A stretch of 64,000 nucleotides of DNA, taken from JAWXCE01 sp033764775. Its GTDB lineage: Bacteria > Pseudomonadota > Alphaproteobacteria > Rhizobiales > Rhodomicrobiaceae. The stretch lies in assembly GCA_033764775.1 (NCBI GenBank), contig JANRIQ010000014.1, positions 28,948 to 92,947 on the forward strand, given 5' to 3'. A model generated the notes under the pieces. That model had not been told where the DNA came from. It made no database searches and saw only the letters and a list, made by a program, of their open reading frames with translations. Position numbers and translations under genes: made by a program. Shown piece after piece: positions 20,156 through 29,187 of this stretch (its first letter is position 1; every line of letters starts with the position of its first letter).

Positions 20156-21369
20156 GCGCGGGCAAGCGCTCTTTCGCCGGTAAAACGCGCTTGAAACCCA
20201 TCGACGAGGCGTGAGCGCAACAATTCGTCATATATTTTTAAAGTGTTGATCTGCATCCGCTCAATGGAAAACCGCTCGCGGGCGTGCTGCATCGCGTTCC
20301 GACGCATGACGGAGAGGTTTTCCTCGGGCATGGCGAGCACCTCGCGCAAGATTTGCGCAAGCGCCGCGGGGTCGGCCGGCGGAGTGAGCCAACCGGTGCG
20401 CCGCTCGCCGACGCTTAAGGTCTCGCCGACCGCTCCGATCTGCGTGCCGATCACGGGCCGCCCCATGGCCTGAGCCTCCACCGACACCCGGCCGAACGCC
20501 TCCGGCTCCAGCGGCGAGACGACCGCCACATGGGCGAGCTTGAACGCCGCAGGCATGTCGGCGCAATGCCCAGTGAGGCGGAAGCGGCCGCTCAGCCCGT
20601 GCGCCGCGATGCGCTCGCGCAGGGTGTGCTCATAATCGGTGCGGCCTTGCGCGTCGCCGGCAAGCACGAACACCACATCGGCGATCTCCGGCGCGTCGCC
20701 GAGGGCGGCGACGGCGTCGATGAGGAGCGTCTGGCCTTTCCATTTGGTGAGCCGCGCGGCGTGTAGCACCACACGCTCGCCCGGCGCGATGAGCCAGCGC
20801 GCCGCGAGCGCGCGCACGCGATCGTCGCTCACCCCCTCGGGCGAAAAGCGCGCCAGATCGACGCCGCGGTGGATCACGCGCACCCGTTCCGGCGCCGCGC
20901 CGTGCCGTTCGATCACCGTGCGGGCGGTGAAGTCCGAATTGGCGATCACCACGTCGCCGGACGCCATGACGCTGTTGTACCAGGCCTTCAGCCGGCCGCG
21001 CTGGTTGTAAACGCCGTGATAGGTGGTGACGAACGGCACGCCGAGCCGCCGCGCCGCCAGCCTCGCGCTCCAGGCCGGCGCGCGGCTGCGGGCATGCAGC
21101 AGCGACGCATTTCGCCGCTGCGCCGCTACCGCCATGGCGAACGCGTTGCCGATGATGCGGGCCGGATTTTTGCTCGCCGCGCGCATGCGGATAAGGCTTC
21201 CCCCCGCGCTTTCAAGCTCGCGTTCAAGCCGCCCGCCCTGGCTGATGACGAAGGCCTCGCCCCCGCCCATCGTCACCGCCTGGGATATCTCGATCGCGGT
21301 TCGCTCGGTGCCTCCGGTCGACAGCTCGGGAACCACTTGCACAATCACGGGCGTTCTGGGATCGGTCAC
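20152..21369 (-). CDS. Glycosyltransferase family 4 protein
   Basis: This is a GT-B fold enzyme. The N-domain opens with PELSTGGTERTAIEIS and includes THARSRAPAWSA-like and TTYHGVYNQ motifs. The C-domain has HAARLTKWKGQ and the nucleotide-sugar-binding EPEAFGRVSVEAQAMGRPVI. The start is taken as GTG at 21369 (AGGA nine bases upstream, 405 residues). A longer frame to 21453 would overlap the divergent hydrolase gene. The acceptor is unknown, but such enzymes usually act in lipopolysaccharide or exopolysaccharide assembly. Confidence 0.88.
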   Translation of the reverse strand: MTDPRTPVIVQVVPELSTGGTERTAIEISQAVTMGGGEAFVISQGGRLERELESAGGSLIRMRAASKNPARIIGNAFAMAVAAQRRNASLLHARSRAPAWSARLAARRLGVPFVTTYHGVYNQRGRLKAWYNSVMASGDVVIANSDFTARTVIERHGAAPERVRVIHRGVDLARFSPEGVSDDRVRALAARWLIAPGERVVLHAARLTKWKGQTLLIDAVAALGDAPEIADVVFVLAGDAQGRTDYEHTLRERIAAHGLSGRFRLTGHCADMPAAFKLAHVAVVSPLEPEAFGRVSVEAQAMGRPVIGTQIGAVGETLSVGERRTGWLTPPADPAALAQILREVLAMPEENLSVMRRNAMQHARERFSIERMQINTLKIYDELLRSRLVDGFQARFTGERALARA

Positions 21370-21415
21370 GGGCAGGCGTCCTGTCTCTGGCGCCGTCTTT
21401 AAAGGCTGAAGTGCG

Positions 21416-22180
21416 ATGACGACGCAACCGCATTTTCTTACCATCGCCGGCAATGGCGGCGAATATCGTAAAATTGCTTACCGATCCCAGACTGGCGCAG
21501 AAAAATCTCCCACAATTCTCTGGCTGAGCGGTTTCCGATCCCGCATGACCGGCGAGAAGGCGGAGGCGTTGGCCGCGTTCGCCGAGGCCCGGGGCGTCAG
21601 CCTCCTGCGTTTCGATTACTCCGGGCATGGGGAGTCGTCAGGCGGCGAGGATGCAGGCCGCATCAGCGATTGGCTCGCCGAGGCGGAAGCCGTCGCGGCC
21701 CTCGTCACGCCGCCCCTGGCGCTCGTCGGCTCCAGCATGGGCGCATGGATCGCGCTGCTGATGGCCATGCGCGCGCCGCAATCGGCCGCCGCGCTCGTGC
21801 TCATAGCGCCGGCCTGGAATATGACGGAGCTGATCTGGTCGCGCATGCCGGAAGAAGCCCGCCGCGCCGTGATGGAGACAGGCGGCGTGCGCCTGCCCTC
21901 GACCTATGAGGCCGGCGGCACCCTCGTTACGAAAGCGCTGATCGAGGACGGGCGGCGGTGGCTCATCGGGACGGACGCCGCGGAGATCGCCGCGCCGGTG
22001 CGGATCATCCATGGCATGGAGGACGCCGACGTGCCCTATCGCCACTCGCTGGCGCTGATGGATCTGCTGCGCGGCGACGCCAGGCTCACCCTCGTCCGCG
22101 ACGCCGCCCATCGCATGGCCCGGCCGCAGGACATTGCGCTGATGCTCGCCTCGGTCAGCGAGTTCACGCCGCCCGCCTAG
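21416..22180 (+). CDS. Alpha/beta hydrolase, probable carboxylesterase
   Basis: The oxyanion segment LWLSGFRSRMTG, the nucleophile elbow GSSMGAW (serine about residue 104), the acid in HGMEDADVPY and the histidine in DAAHRMA form a complete catalytic set. The 254-residue enzyme lacks a signal peptide and so acts in the cytosol. Relatives include the mitochondrial ABHD10-type thioesterases. It is divergent from the glycosyltransferase and overlaps the convergent SDR gene by 4 bases at the stops. Confidence 0.85.
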   Translation: MTTQPHFLTIAGNGGEYRKIAYRSQTGAEKSPTILWLSGFRSRMTGEKAEALAAFAEARGVSLLRFDYSGHGESSGGEDAGRISDWLAEAEAVAALVTPPLALVGSSMGAWIALLMAMRAPQSAAALVLIAPAWNMTELIWSRMPEEARRAVMETGGVRLPSTYEAGGTLVTKALIEDGRRWLIGTDAAEIAAPVRIIHGMEDADVPYRHSLALMDLLRGDARLTLVRDAAHRMARPQDIALMLASVSEFTPPA

Positions 22181-23064
22181 ATGCGTCCCCGCGCCCGCAG
22201 ATCGTCGTAAATGGCGCGCAGCCCCTCGCGGTAGGTCGGATAGGCGAGCGCGACGCCGAGTTCAGTCTTGATGAGTTCGTTTCGCACGCGCTTGTTCTCG
22301 GCATAGAAGCTGCGGGCCATCGGCGACAGGATCGCCTCGTCGAGCGGCACGAGCGGCGGCGGCGCGATGCCGAGCAGCGCAGCGGCGAAATCGGCGACCT
22401 CTTGCGGCGGCGCTGGTTCGTCGTCGGTCACATTGAAGACCGGCTGATCGGACGCGCCGGCGATCGCCGCCTCGAGAACGGTGGCGATGTCCTCCACATG
22501 GATGCGGTTAAAGACCTGCCCCGGCTTGTAAATAGTCTGCTTGTCCCCCGCGAGCATGCGCTCAAGCGGGTTGCGGCCGGGCCCGTAGATGCCCGAAAGG
22601 CGGAAAATCTGCGTGCGCGCGCCGCGCTCGACGCCGACGTCGCCCCACGCGTGTTCGGCCGCGACGCGCTCCATACTGCGGCCGGGCGAGGGATTTGGAG
22701 GGGTTTGCTCGTCCACCCAGGCGCCGCCGTGGTCGCCGTAAACGCCGACGGTCGACAGGTATCCGATCCAACGCAGATGCGGCGCAGCGGCGATGTGCTC
22801 GCGATGGTGGCGCAGGGCCGGGTCGCCGACCTCGTTCGGCGCAATGCTGACCACCAGATGGGTCGCCTCGGCAATGGCTTGCGCGAGGTCGTCGGACGGC
22901 GCCGCGCCGTCATAGGGGATCGCCTCGAAGCCCCGCGAAGCGATGCGCGCCAGGCTGTCCGCGCCGCGCGCTGTGCCAGCCACCCGCCAGCCCTTCGCCG
23001 AGAGCCGGGCGGCGAGCGCGGTCGCGGAATATCCAAGCCCAAGGGCCAACAAGCGTTGCGTCAT
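22177..23064 (-). CDS. NAD-dependent epimerase/dehydratase-like protein (YeeZ type)
   Basis: The Rossmann motif is a degenerate GLGYSATALA near residue 9, and SDR landmarks follow (LSTVGVYGDHGG, RLSGIYGPGRN, FNRIHVEDIA). The usual YxxxK catalytic pair is not evident. This pattern marks the atypical SDR group that includes E. coli YeeZ. The start at 23064 has GTGAGG five bases upstream. The substrate is unknown. Confidence 0.82.
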   Translation of the reverse strand: MTQRLLALGLGYSATALAARLSAKGWRVAGTARGADSLARIASRGFEAIPYDGAAPSDDLAQAIAEATHLVVSIAPNEVGDPALRHHREHIAAAPHLRWIGYLSTVGVYGDHGGAWVDEQTPPNPSPGRSMERVAAEHAWGDVGVERGARTQIFRLSGIYGPGRNPLERMLAGDKQTIYKPGQVFNRIHVEDIATVLEAAIAGASDQPVFNVTDDEPAPPQEVADFAAALLGIAPPPLVPLDEAILSPMARSFYAENKRVRNELIKTELGVALAYPTYREGLRAIYDDLRARGRI

Positions 23065-23266
23065 GAGCGCCTCACAATGCGCGACGGATACCACATGCAA
23101 TGGCGAAGCGCACCCATGCCGGGCGCACGCCCCCCAACTTGCGACGCGGCTCGAAATCGACTAAATATTATACAAAGAGTCTTGTAGAGTATTCAATAAC
23201 GATTGTTACATCTATGCGACAGTGATTTGTCTATTTTGAATTACTTCCGGACAAGAAGTATAACCG

Positions 23267-23788
23267 ATGCGCACATTTTGCTTCCGAGGTTGCTCGATTG
23301 CGCTCATTATAATTTTTTTCTGCGCGTTGATGCATCCCGTCGCCGCTCGGGCCAACGAGGCGTGTTGCGAAGGCGCAGGCGAATTTGAAGCGCAGATCGC
23401 CGGCACGATCCTGACTTTACCCACAGACATTTCCTTTCGGCGATGCGCCGCAACCGGAGAAAAACCGGCCGAGACGGCGCGCGGCATGTGCCGCGATGCG
23501 CTGCGCCAAGCCTGGAGCGCCGTCATTGCAAAACCGATGGAGTATTTCTGCAAAGCGGCGTGCGCAACGATGCCGGCAAGAACGCCCAGAACGTCGGAAA
23601 CGATCGCCCTCATCCGCATGGTGCGCGCCCGAGCGCAAAGCGCCGCGGTCTCCGCCGGCGAGACCAAGGAATGCTTGACGATCTATTACTGCACATGCCG
23701 CGGGACAGCGATCTCGCCCGCCACGGAGAACCTCGACCGCGCTATCCGGTTGACGGGAGATACGCGCTGTATGCAAACGCCGCAGTAG
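23267..23788 (+). CDS. Cysteine-rich secreted protein, unknown
   Basis: The 173-residue product starts with a signal peptide (hydrophobic residues 9-22, cleavage near ARA|NEA). It contains more than ten cysteines, including EACCEG, KAACATM and YYCTCRG. The pattern suggests a disulfide-stabilised periplasmic or surface protein. No family was recognised. The upstream 200 bases are AT-rich relative to the surroundings, and the 3' end overlaps queG by 47 bases on the opposite strand, which is a larger overlap than usual. It may therefore be a young or lineage-specific gene. Confidence 0.55.
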   Translation: MRTFCFRGCSIALIIIFFCALMHPVAARANEACCEGAGEFEAQIAGTILTLPTDISFRRCAATGEKPAETARGMCRDALRQAWSAVIAKPMEYFCKAACATMPARTPRTSETIALIRMVRARAQSAAVSAGETKECLTIYYCTCRGTAISPATENLDRAIRLTGDTRCMQTPQ

Positions 23789-24854
23789 CGGGCGAGGCTT
23801 GCGCGAGTTCGTCGAGCGCCCAGGCGGCGGCCTCGCGCACCAGTTCAGATGCGTCGGTCATCAGCGCGGCGACGGCGGGGATGAGCGCCGCGTCGCCCGA
23901 GTTGCCCGCCGCGATGAGGCAGTTGCGGATGAAGCGGTCACGGCCGATGCGCTTGATCGGCGAACCGGCGTAGGCGGCGCGGAAGGCGGCGTCGTCTAGC
24001 ATCAGCAAGGCCGCGAGCGGTGGCGCGTCCGTCCACGGCCCGGCGGCGAACTTCGCCTCGCGCGATGCTTCCGCAAACTTGTTCCACGGGCATACGGCGA
24101 GGCAGTCGTCGCAGCCGTAGATGCGGTTGCCGATGGCGCGGCGGAACTCGTGCGGGATCGGCCCTTTGTGCTCGATGGTGAGGTAGGAGATGCAGCGGCG
24201 CGCGTCGAGCTGATAGGGCGCGGGGAATGCGGCCGTCGGGCAGATGTCGAGGCAGGCGCGGCAGGAGCCGCAATGGTCGATCTCGGGCGCGTCCGGCTCG
24301 ATCTCCGCTGCGGTGAAAATGGCGCCGAGGAACAGCCATGAGCCGAACTCGCGGCTGACGAGGTTTGTGTGCTTGCCCTGCCAGCCGACGCCCGCCGCCT
24401 GCGCCAGCGGCTTCTCCATCACCGGCGCGGTGTCCACGAACACTTTCACCTCGGCGCTCGTGCGCGCGTGCAGCCAACCGGCAAGGGTTTTCAGGCGGCC
24501 CTTGACGACGTCGTGATAGTCACGGCCCTTGGCGTAAACAGAGATTGCCCCGTGTGACCGCAGCGCGAGCGCCTCCAATGGATTGCGATCCGGCCCGTAG
24601 TTCATGCCGAGCATGATGACCGTGCGCGCCTCCGGCCACAGCGCCTGCGGATGCCCGCGCCGCGCCGCCGTCTCCGCCATCCACCCCATGTCGCCGTGGC
24701 GCCCGGCCGCGATGAACGCGCGCAGGCGCTCGCCCGCCGGGCCGCCGATGTCCGCGCGTGAGAAGCCGACCGCGTCGAAGCCCAACTCCCGCGTCCGCGC
24801 GGCGAACGCCGTCTTCAATCGCCGAGATTTCGCCTCGTTCTCCGTCACGTTCAA
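23742..24854 (-). CDS. queG: Epoxyqueuosine reductase
   Basis: The N-terminal half binds cobalamin (FSRADI, YGPDRNP, YAKGRDYHDV and PVMEKPLAQAAGVGWQGKHT). Two [4Fe-4S] clusters are ligated by CGSCRACLDICPTAAF and GCDDCLAVCPW. A C-terminal HEAT-like segment is present. QueG performs the last step of queuosine synthesis in tRNA. The start may be TTG at 24854 or GTG at 24848, and both overlap the end of the GST gene, so the two are coupled. Confidence 0.95.
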   Translation of the reverse strand: MNVTENEAKSRRLKTAFAARTRELGFDAVGFSRADIGGPAGERLRAFIAAGRHGDMGWMAETAARRGHPQALWPEARTVIMLGMNYGPDRNPLEALALRSHGAISVYAKGRDYHDVVKGRLKTLAGWLHARTSAEVKVFVDTAPVMEKPLAQAAGVGWQGKHTNLVSREFGSWLFLGAIFTAAEIEPDAPEIDHCGSCRACLDICPTAAFPAPYQLDARRCISYLTIEHKGPIPHEFRRAIGNRIYGCDDCLAVCPWNKFAEASREAKFAAGPWTDAPPLAALLMLDDAAFRAAYAGSPIKRIGRDRFIRNCLIAAGNSGDAALIPAVAALMTDASELVREAAAWALDELAQASPATAAFAYSAYLPSTG

Positions 24855-25537
24855 AAATCCAGGTCCGCATAGGATGGGTGCGGCGGCACGCCGGGCGCCC
24901 TGTCCTCCAGAAGCGGCCGGAAAGACGGACGCGACTTAAGACGCGCATACCAGTCCTTGGCCGCCGGAAACTCCTCCCATGGAACCTCGCCCAGATAGTC
25001 GAGGGCGGAGAGATGCCCGGCGGCGGCCAGATCGGCGAAGCTCAGCGTCGGCCCCGCCAGCCACCGCCGCTGCTCCATGAGATGGCCGACATAGCTCAGA
25101 TGATAGCGCAGATTGTCGCGCGCCGCGCGCAGGAGAGCCGGCTCGACCGAGGCGCCCTGACGCGAGAGCGCGCCGAACAGCTTGTCCTCCACCAGATAGA
25201 GCGTAACCTCGTCGTAAAACTTGCGATGGAACCAGTCCGAGAGGCGCCGCGCTTCGGCCCTCTCCTCGGCTGAGCCGGGAAACAAGCCGTAGCGGTTCGA
25301 GGGGGAAGAGGGCGCGGTCTCGGCCACGAACTCGGAAATGGCGTAGGCGCCGCACAGCGCAACGCCGTTGGCGGTCAGCAGTACGGGCGTCGACCCGGCC
25401 GGGTTCAACTCCAGGAACTCCGCGCGCCAGGCCCACGGACGCTCCTCGCGCAGCACGAAGGCCTCGCCGCATTCGGCGAGGGCAAGGCGGACGGAGCGCG
25501 ACGCCGCGCAGAGCGGATGATGGATGAGCGTATGCAT
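24851..25537 (-). CDS. Glutathione S-transferase family protein
   Basis: An N-terminal thioredoxin-like domain (LIHHPLCAASRSVRLALAE, then NPAGSTPVLL, residues 45-54) and a helical C-domain (LAGPTLSFADLAAAGHLSALDYL) define a GST. The catalytic residue of this subgroup is not certain. GSTs of this kind commonly precede queG in Hyphomicrobiales, and the 4-base overlap here fits one transcript. The substrate is unknown. Confidence 0.88.
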   Translation of the reverse strand: MHTLIHHPLCAASRSVRLALAECGEAFVLREERPWAWRAEFLELNPAGSTPVLLTANGVALCGAYAISEFVAETAPSSPSNRYGLFPGSAEERAEARRLSDWFHRKFYDEVTLYLVEDKLFGALSRQGASVEPALLRAARDNLRYHLSYVGHLMEQRRWLAGPTLSFADLAAAGHLSALDYLGEVPWEEFPAAKDWYARLKSRPSFRPLLEDRAPGVPPHPSYADLDF

Positions 25538-25742
25538 GAATTATGCACGGCGCCAGGTGATGGCGATTTGAAGGCCGCCGGCGAAAAAGGCGATGCGTCG
25601 CCGCCGACGTCCCCGAGACAGCAATTCGATCAAGTTCCCAACACGTTTTGTTTATCTTAAAGACCTCGTTCGCTTGGCCACTTATGGAACGCGCTGCGCG
25701 CTCATGTGTTCGATACATGAATCAACCAGGAGGACTTGGCCA

Positions 25743-26054
25743 ATGATTAAATTTTTTGCAGCAGTCGCGCTTTTGTTTGCAGCGATGCTCACGCCTGCAA
25801 GCGCAAACTCTTCATCCGCCGCGCAGGCCCTTGGAACCCTGAACGCCAACATTGAAACGGTGGAAGTCCAGAATCGCGCTCGCGGACGTGCAAGAGCGCG
25901 AAACCGCGGCTTCCGCAGAGGCTATCGCGCCGGCCGCTTCGACCGTCGCCGGTTCCGCGGCGCACCCCGCGGTTGGCGCCGCTACTCGTATCGCCCGCGC
26001 GGATGGCGGGCGCGCGGCTGCATCGTGATCGGGCCCATCTGGTATTGCCCGTGA
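25743..26054 (+). CDS. Small secreted Arg-rich protein with GCIVIGPIWYCP tail
   Basis: The start at 25743 follows AGGAGG and gives 103 residues with a signal peptide (cleavage near ASA|NSS). The middle is extremely Arg/Gly/Tyr-rich. The C-terminus is the short hydrophobic motif GCIVIGPIWYCP with two cysteines, seen in small secreted proteins of this order. Function is unknown, and the charge suggests binding to an anionic surface polymer. It has a very strong terminator immediately downstream. Confidence 0.75.
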   Translation: MIKFFAAVALLFAAMLTPASANSSSAAQALGTLNANIETVEVQNRARGRARARNRGFRRGYRAGRFDRRRFRGAPRGWRRYSYRPRGWRARGCIVIGPIWYCP

Positions 26055-26060
26055 CGCATG

Positions 26061-26092
26061 AAACTCCCCGGACATGTCCGGGGAGTTTTTTT
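26061..26092 (+). terminator. Perfect-palindrome Rho-independent terminator
   Basis: A 28-base perfect palindrome (26061-26088, core CTCCCCGGACATGTCCGGGG) is followed by a T-run on the plus strand. It terminates the small Arg-rich gene and shields the convergent NDUFA9-like gene. Confidence 0.85.
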
Positions 26093-27074
26093 ATTGTCCG
26101 GCGCCGGGACGCGCCGAGAACTCGCCCTTAGGCCGGAACCTCACCAAATAGCCCGGCACGATCGCGTCGATGGACTGCGGCGTTATTCCCAACCCCTCAA
26201 GCGTGCGCGCCTCACGGATGGCCTCCGCGCTCACCACGTTGTCGCTCTCCAGCATGCGAACCTGATCGAGCGTGATCGGCGCGCTGGGGAGGATTTGCAG
26301 CGCGGCGCCCTGGATCTTCGCGGCCCAGAACGGGATCGACACATACGGCCGTCGGCGTCCCGTATATTCGGCGATCTTGTCAAGAATCTCCCGGAAGCTG
26401 TAAATCTGCGGCCCGCCTAGCTCATACGCCGCGCCGAGCTTGGCGCGCCCGTCGATGGCGGCCACAACCGCCCGCGCCACATCCCCCACATAGACCGGCT
26501 GAAAGCGAGTGCGCCCGCCGCCGATGAGCGGCAGCGCGGGAGCGATGCGGGCCATGGCGGCGAAGCGGTTGAAAAACTGATCCTCAGCGCCGAAGATCAC
26601 GCTAGGCCGCAGGATGACCGCGCGCGGAAATGCGCCCAGCACCGCCGCCTCTGCCTCGCCCTTCGTGCGCGCATAGCCGGAGCGAGACATCTTTTCCGCG
26701 CCGATGGAGGAGACGTGGACGAGCGCCCGGGCGCCTGCATCCTTCGCCGCGCGCGCGACGGCGGCCGCTCCGCCCGTATGGACCGCCTGGAAGGTTTGCT
26801 TGCCGCCCTGCTGCAGGATGGCGACGAGATTGACGACCGCGTCGGCGCCCTCAGCCGCGCGACGGACGGAGGCCGCGTTGCGCACATTCGCCTGGATGGC
26901 GTGGATTTGCCCGACGCCGCCCAGGGGCTGCAGATGATTGGCGAGGTCGGGACGGCGCACGGCGACGCGGATACGCGCCCCGGTCTTGGCGAGCGCCTGC
27001 ACCACGTAGCGCCCGACAAAGCCCGAGCCTCCGTAGACGGTGACGATCGATGAGGGTCCTAGTGTCACGGCCAT
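26091..27074 (-). CDS. Complex I NDUFA9-like NAD(P)-binding protein
   Basis: The protein begins with the Rossmann motif VTVYGGSGFVGRYVV, followed by NLVAILQQGGKQTF, VHVSSIGAEK and a tyrosine-containing SGYARTKGEAEAAV. This is the sequence style of the NDUFA9/39-kDa complex I accessory subunit that alphaproteobacteria encode. Length is 327 residues with the ATG at 27074. Membership in complex I here is by family resemblance, and no nuo genes are nearby. Confidence 0.85.
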   Translation of the reverse strand: MAVTLGPSSIVTVYGGSGFVGRYVVQALAKTGARIRVAVRRPDLANHLQPLGGVGQIHAIQANVRNAASVRRAAEGADAVVNLVAILQQGGKQTFQAVHTGGAAAVARAAKDAGARALVHVSSIGAEKMSRSGYARTKGEAEAAVLGAFPRAVILRPSVIFGAEDQFFNRFAAMARIAPALPLIGGGRTRFQPVYVGDVARAVVAAIDGRAKLGAAYELGGPQIYSFREILDKIAEYTGRRRPYVSIPFWAAKIQGAALQILPSAPITLDQVRMLESDNVVSAEAIREARTLEGLGITPQSIDAIVPGYLVRFRPKGEFSARPGAGQ

Positions 27075-27190
27075 GGCGGCGTCCTCGATGCGACGGGCGG
27101 GGCGCGGGGCTTCCGCGGGGTTCGATGGTTCTACACCCAGGCCGCAAAAGTGTGAAGCGCGCCAGCGGTCGCATAGCCGCCTCGCGAGAA

Positions 27191-27218
27191 TTGACAAGCC
27201 GGTGCGCGGGGCTTATCC
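27191..27218 (+). promoter_or_regulatory. Candidate promoter of tRNA-Leu
   Basis: A perfect TTGACA (27191-27196) and TTATCC (27213-27218) have a 16-base spacer. The -10 box ends 13 bases before the mature tRNA 5' end. Confidence 0.5.
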
Positions 27219-27231
27219 ATCATCACGCGAT

Positions 27232-27316
27232 GCCCAGATGGCGGAATTGGTAGACGCGCTGGTTTCAGGTACCAGTGGTGAAAGCCGTGGAGGTTCGAGT
27301 CCTCTTCTGGGCACCA
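27232..27316 (+). tRNA. tRNA-Leu (CAG anticodon)
   Basis: The acceptor arms GCCCAGA and TCTGGGC pair fully. The D-arm region GGCGGAATTGGTAGACGC is typical of tRNA-Leu. The anticodon loop TTCAGGT within CTGGT/ACCAG gives CAG. A long variable arm and the T-loop GGTTCGAGTCC follow, and the 3' CCA is encoded. Confidence 0.95.
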
Positions 27317-27623
27317 TTCATTGGGGCGATGTCGCCCGCCAAAACAGCCCCTGCTTGCGGTTCCCAAAAAGCTTTCAAACCTCCGCAATCGCGATTTTAG
27401 TTTTGATCGCTGATGGGCGGCAGCGGAGAACGCGGACTCCCCACGGTGTGCTTTCGCGCCATTTACTTGCGGTTGCGGAAAGAGTGTGAGCTGCGATTGC
27501 AGGGATGGGGCTGGCGGCGGCGCCATCATCTTCACGGCTCCGGCTGCAATACACCCCATTTGACGCCGCACAGCTTAGCAGCTTAGCGAGCGCGGCGCCC
27601 GCTTGGCGGCTTAGCCGCGCGGC
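27317..27623 (+). other. Gene-free stretch downstream of tRNA-Leu
   Basis: About 300 bases without a convincing frame separate the tRNA from the convergent L,D-transpeptidase gene. No tRNA fragment or integrase was found here, so the tRNA does not look occupied by an element. Confidence 0.4.
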
Positions 27624-28931
27624 TCAGTACGCCGACGCGGTCAAGCCCACGCCATCGCGGCGGTAAAAGTCGCGACGGAAATGCACCATGTTGTCGGGCG
27701 TAGCCCAGGCCGTGATGTAGGTGAAATAAAGCGGCACGCGCTTCTTCAGCGCCACGTCGAGCCGTTGCCCCGATTGCTTCATACGCAGCACCTGCTGCAC
27801 CGTCCAGCCCTGCTCCTCAAGCAACCAAGCCGCGAGTTGCGGGATGTTTTGCACCCGCACGCAGCCGGAGCTTTCAGCCCGGAAATTGCGTGCGAAAATG
27901 CTTTTGGCCGGCGTGTCGTGCATGTATACCGCGTGGCTGTTGTGGAAGTTGATCTTTACGAAGCCGAGGGGGTTCTCCTCGCCGGGATTTTGCACATAAA
28001 ACAGGTTCATGGCGCGCGGCGAGTCGAAATCGATGGTGCGCGGGTCGATTTTCTGTCCGCGCCGGAAAGCGGCGTAGTCGGCGTAAGCGTCGATGCCGTA
28101 TTGCTCGAGCACGTTCTTGCCTTTGCCGGACAGGTCGCGGCCCTTCGGCACCAGATCCTCGCGCAACACTGTCGGCGGAACGATCCATTCCTTATTAAAG
28201 TTCAACTCGTGGATGGACGATTGCAGGATCGGCGTCTGACGGTCGACCTTGCCGACCACGCCCGAGTGCCGCGAAACGACCTGGTTGTTCTGCACAGCCT
28301 CGATCTGGGCCGCCGGGATGTTCACCACCACGTATTTGCCCGTCGCCGTCGCGCTCGACATGCTGGAGATGCGGATCAGGTTGGCGCGCAATTGCCGCAG
28401 CTTGGCGCTGGCGGGGATGTTGAGCGCGGCGATGGTGTTCTTGTCGACGAAACCGGTCGGCGCGATGCCGTGCCGCTCCTGCGCGCGCTTGACGGCCTTT
28501 TCGACGTAATAGTCGAAGGTCTGCCGGTCGCCGCCCACGGGGCGCAGGTCGCCCTCGGCTTCGAGCCTGCGCCGCAGCACGGCGACGGCCGGCTCGGACG
28601 AGCCGACGCGCAGTTCAATATTGGGCAGCCGCTCCCAGCCGCCGTTCGCCACGATGTCCGCATAGCGCTTGATGGCGGCCTTCATCGGCCCGACATTGTC
28701 GCGCGACAAGGTCGGAAACCCGCGCTGAGGCTGCGACTCCCATTGCTGCACGAAAGAGCGGTCGAAAGGCTGGTCCCATCCGGCGCCACCTTCTCGGCTG
28801 TCGAATTTCAGCCAATTGTCGATGCTCGAAATATCCTGAGCGCCGGCGGATTGCGTCGCCACGAGGGCGCAAGCCACAACCGCCGCGCGCAGCACACCAA
28901 GCAACGTCCCGCCGTCACGCGTTGAAAGCAT
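27624..28931 (-). CDS. ldtP: L,D-transpeptidase (YcbB-like), LdtR-associated
   Basis: A signal peptide (residues 1-31, cleavage near AGA|QD) is followed by an N-terminal region, a peptidoglycan-binding domain (about residues 120-185, ERHGIAPTGFVDKNTIAALN) and a YkuD catalytic domain. The catalytic signature is HDTPAKSIFARNFRAESSGC, with the nucleophile cysteine and upstream histidine both present. It forms 3-3 cross-links in periplasmic peptidoglycan. It lies downstream of ldtR on the same strand, an arrangement described for the LdtR/LdtP pair of Liberibacter and Sinorhizobium. Direct control is therefore likely but inferred. Confidence 0.92.
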   Translation of the reverse strand: MLSTRDGGTLLGVLRAAVVACALVATQSAGAQDISSIDNWLKFDSREGGAGWDQPFDRSFVQQWESQPQRGFPTLSRDNVGPMKAAIKRYADIVANGGWERLPNIELRVGSSEPAVAVLRRRLEAEGDLRPVGGDRQTFDYYVEKAVKRAQERHGIAPTGFVDKNTIAALNIPASAKLRQLRANLIRISSMSSATATGKYVVVNIPAAQIEAVQNNQVVSRHSGVVGKVDRQTPILQSSIHELNFNKEWIVPPTVLREDLVPKGRDLSGKGKNVLEQYGIDAYADYAAFRRGQKIDPRTIDFDSPRAMNLFYVQNPGEENPLGFVKINFHNSHAVYMHDTPAKSIFARNFRAESSGCVRVQNIPQLAAWLLEEQGWTVQQVLRMKQSGQRLDVALKKRVPLYFTYITAWATPDNMVHFRRDFYRRDGVGLTASAY

Positions 28932-29006
28932 CTGACCCGCTCCATTCCCAAAACCGCAAGCCGCAGAAAACGCCGCTTTCCTGCGCCGCGAGTTTAAGCA
29001 TATCCA

Positions 29007-29026
29007 TAGCCGAAATATGACGGCTA
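29007..29026. promoter_or_regulatory. Inverted repeat upstream of the L,D-transpeptidase gene
   Basis: TAGCCG (29007-29012) and CGGCTA (29021-29026) are separated by AAATATGA, about 76 bases before the ldtP start. It is the only clear dyad in that gap besides the long hairpin further upstream. It could be an LdtR operator, which is inference from position alone. Confidence 0.35.
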
Positions 29027-29068
29027 AACGCATATGCGTAAAGCCGCTTCCAGCTGTGAAAATGCTGC

Positions 29069-29110
29069 GGCGCCGGTAAGCAAACGATTAAAGTTTGCGT
29101 TACCGGCGCC
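29069..29110. repeat. Long hairpin between ldtR and ldtP
   Basis: GGCGCCGGTAAGCAAAC (29069-29085) pairs with GTTTGCGTTACCGGCGCC (29093-29110) with a single bulged base and a 7-base loop. The T-run (TTTT) follows only on the plus strand. On the minus strand, where ldtR is read, no U-tract follows. It may insulate or attenuate ldtR to ldtP transcription. Confidence 0.6.
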
Positions 29111-29187
29111 TTTTGCGGCCGCATGAGCGATTTTCACAGAGGAGCGTGACGTTCGCGCGTCACTTGCGCAAAACGCGTGCGCCGGGA

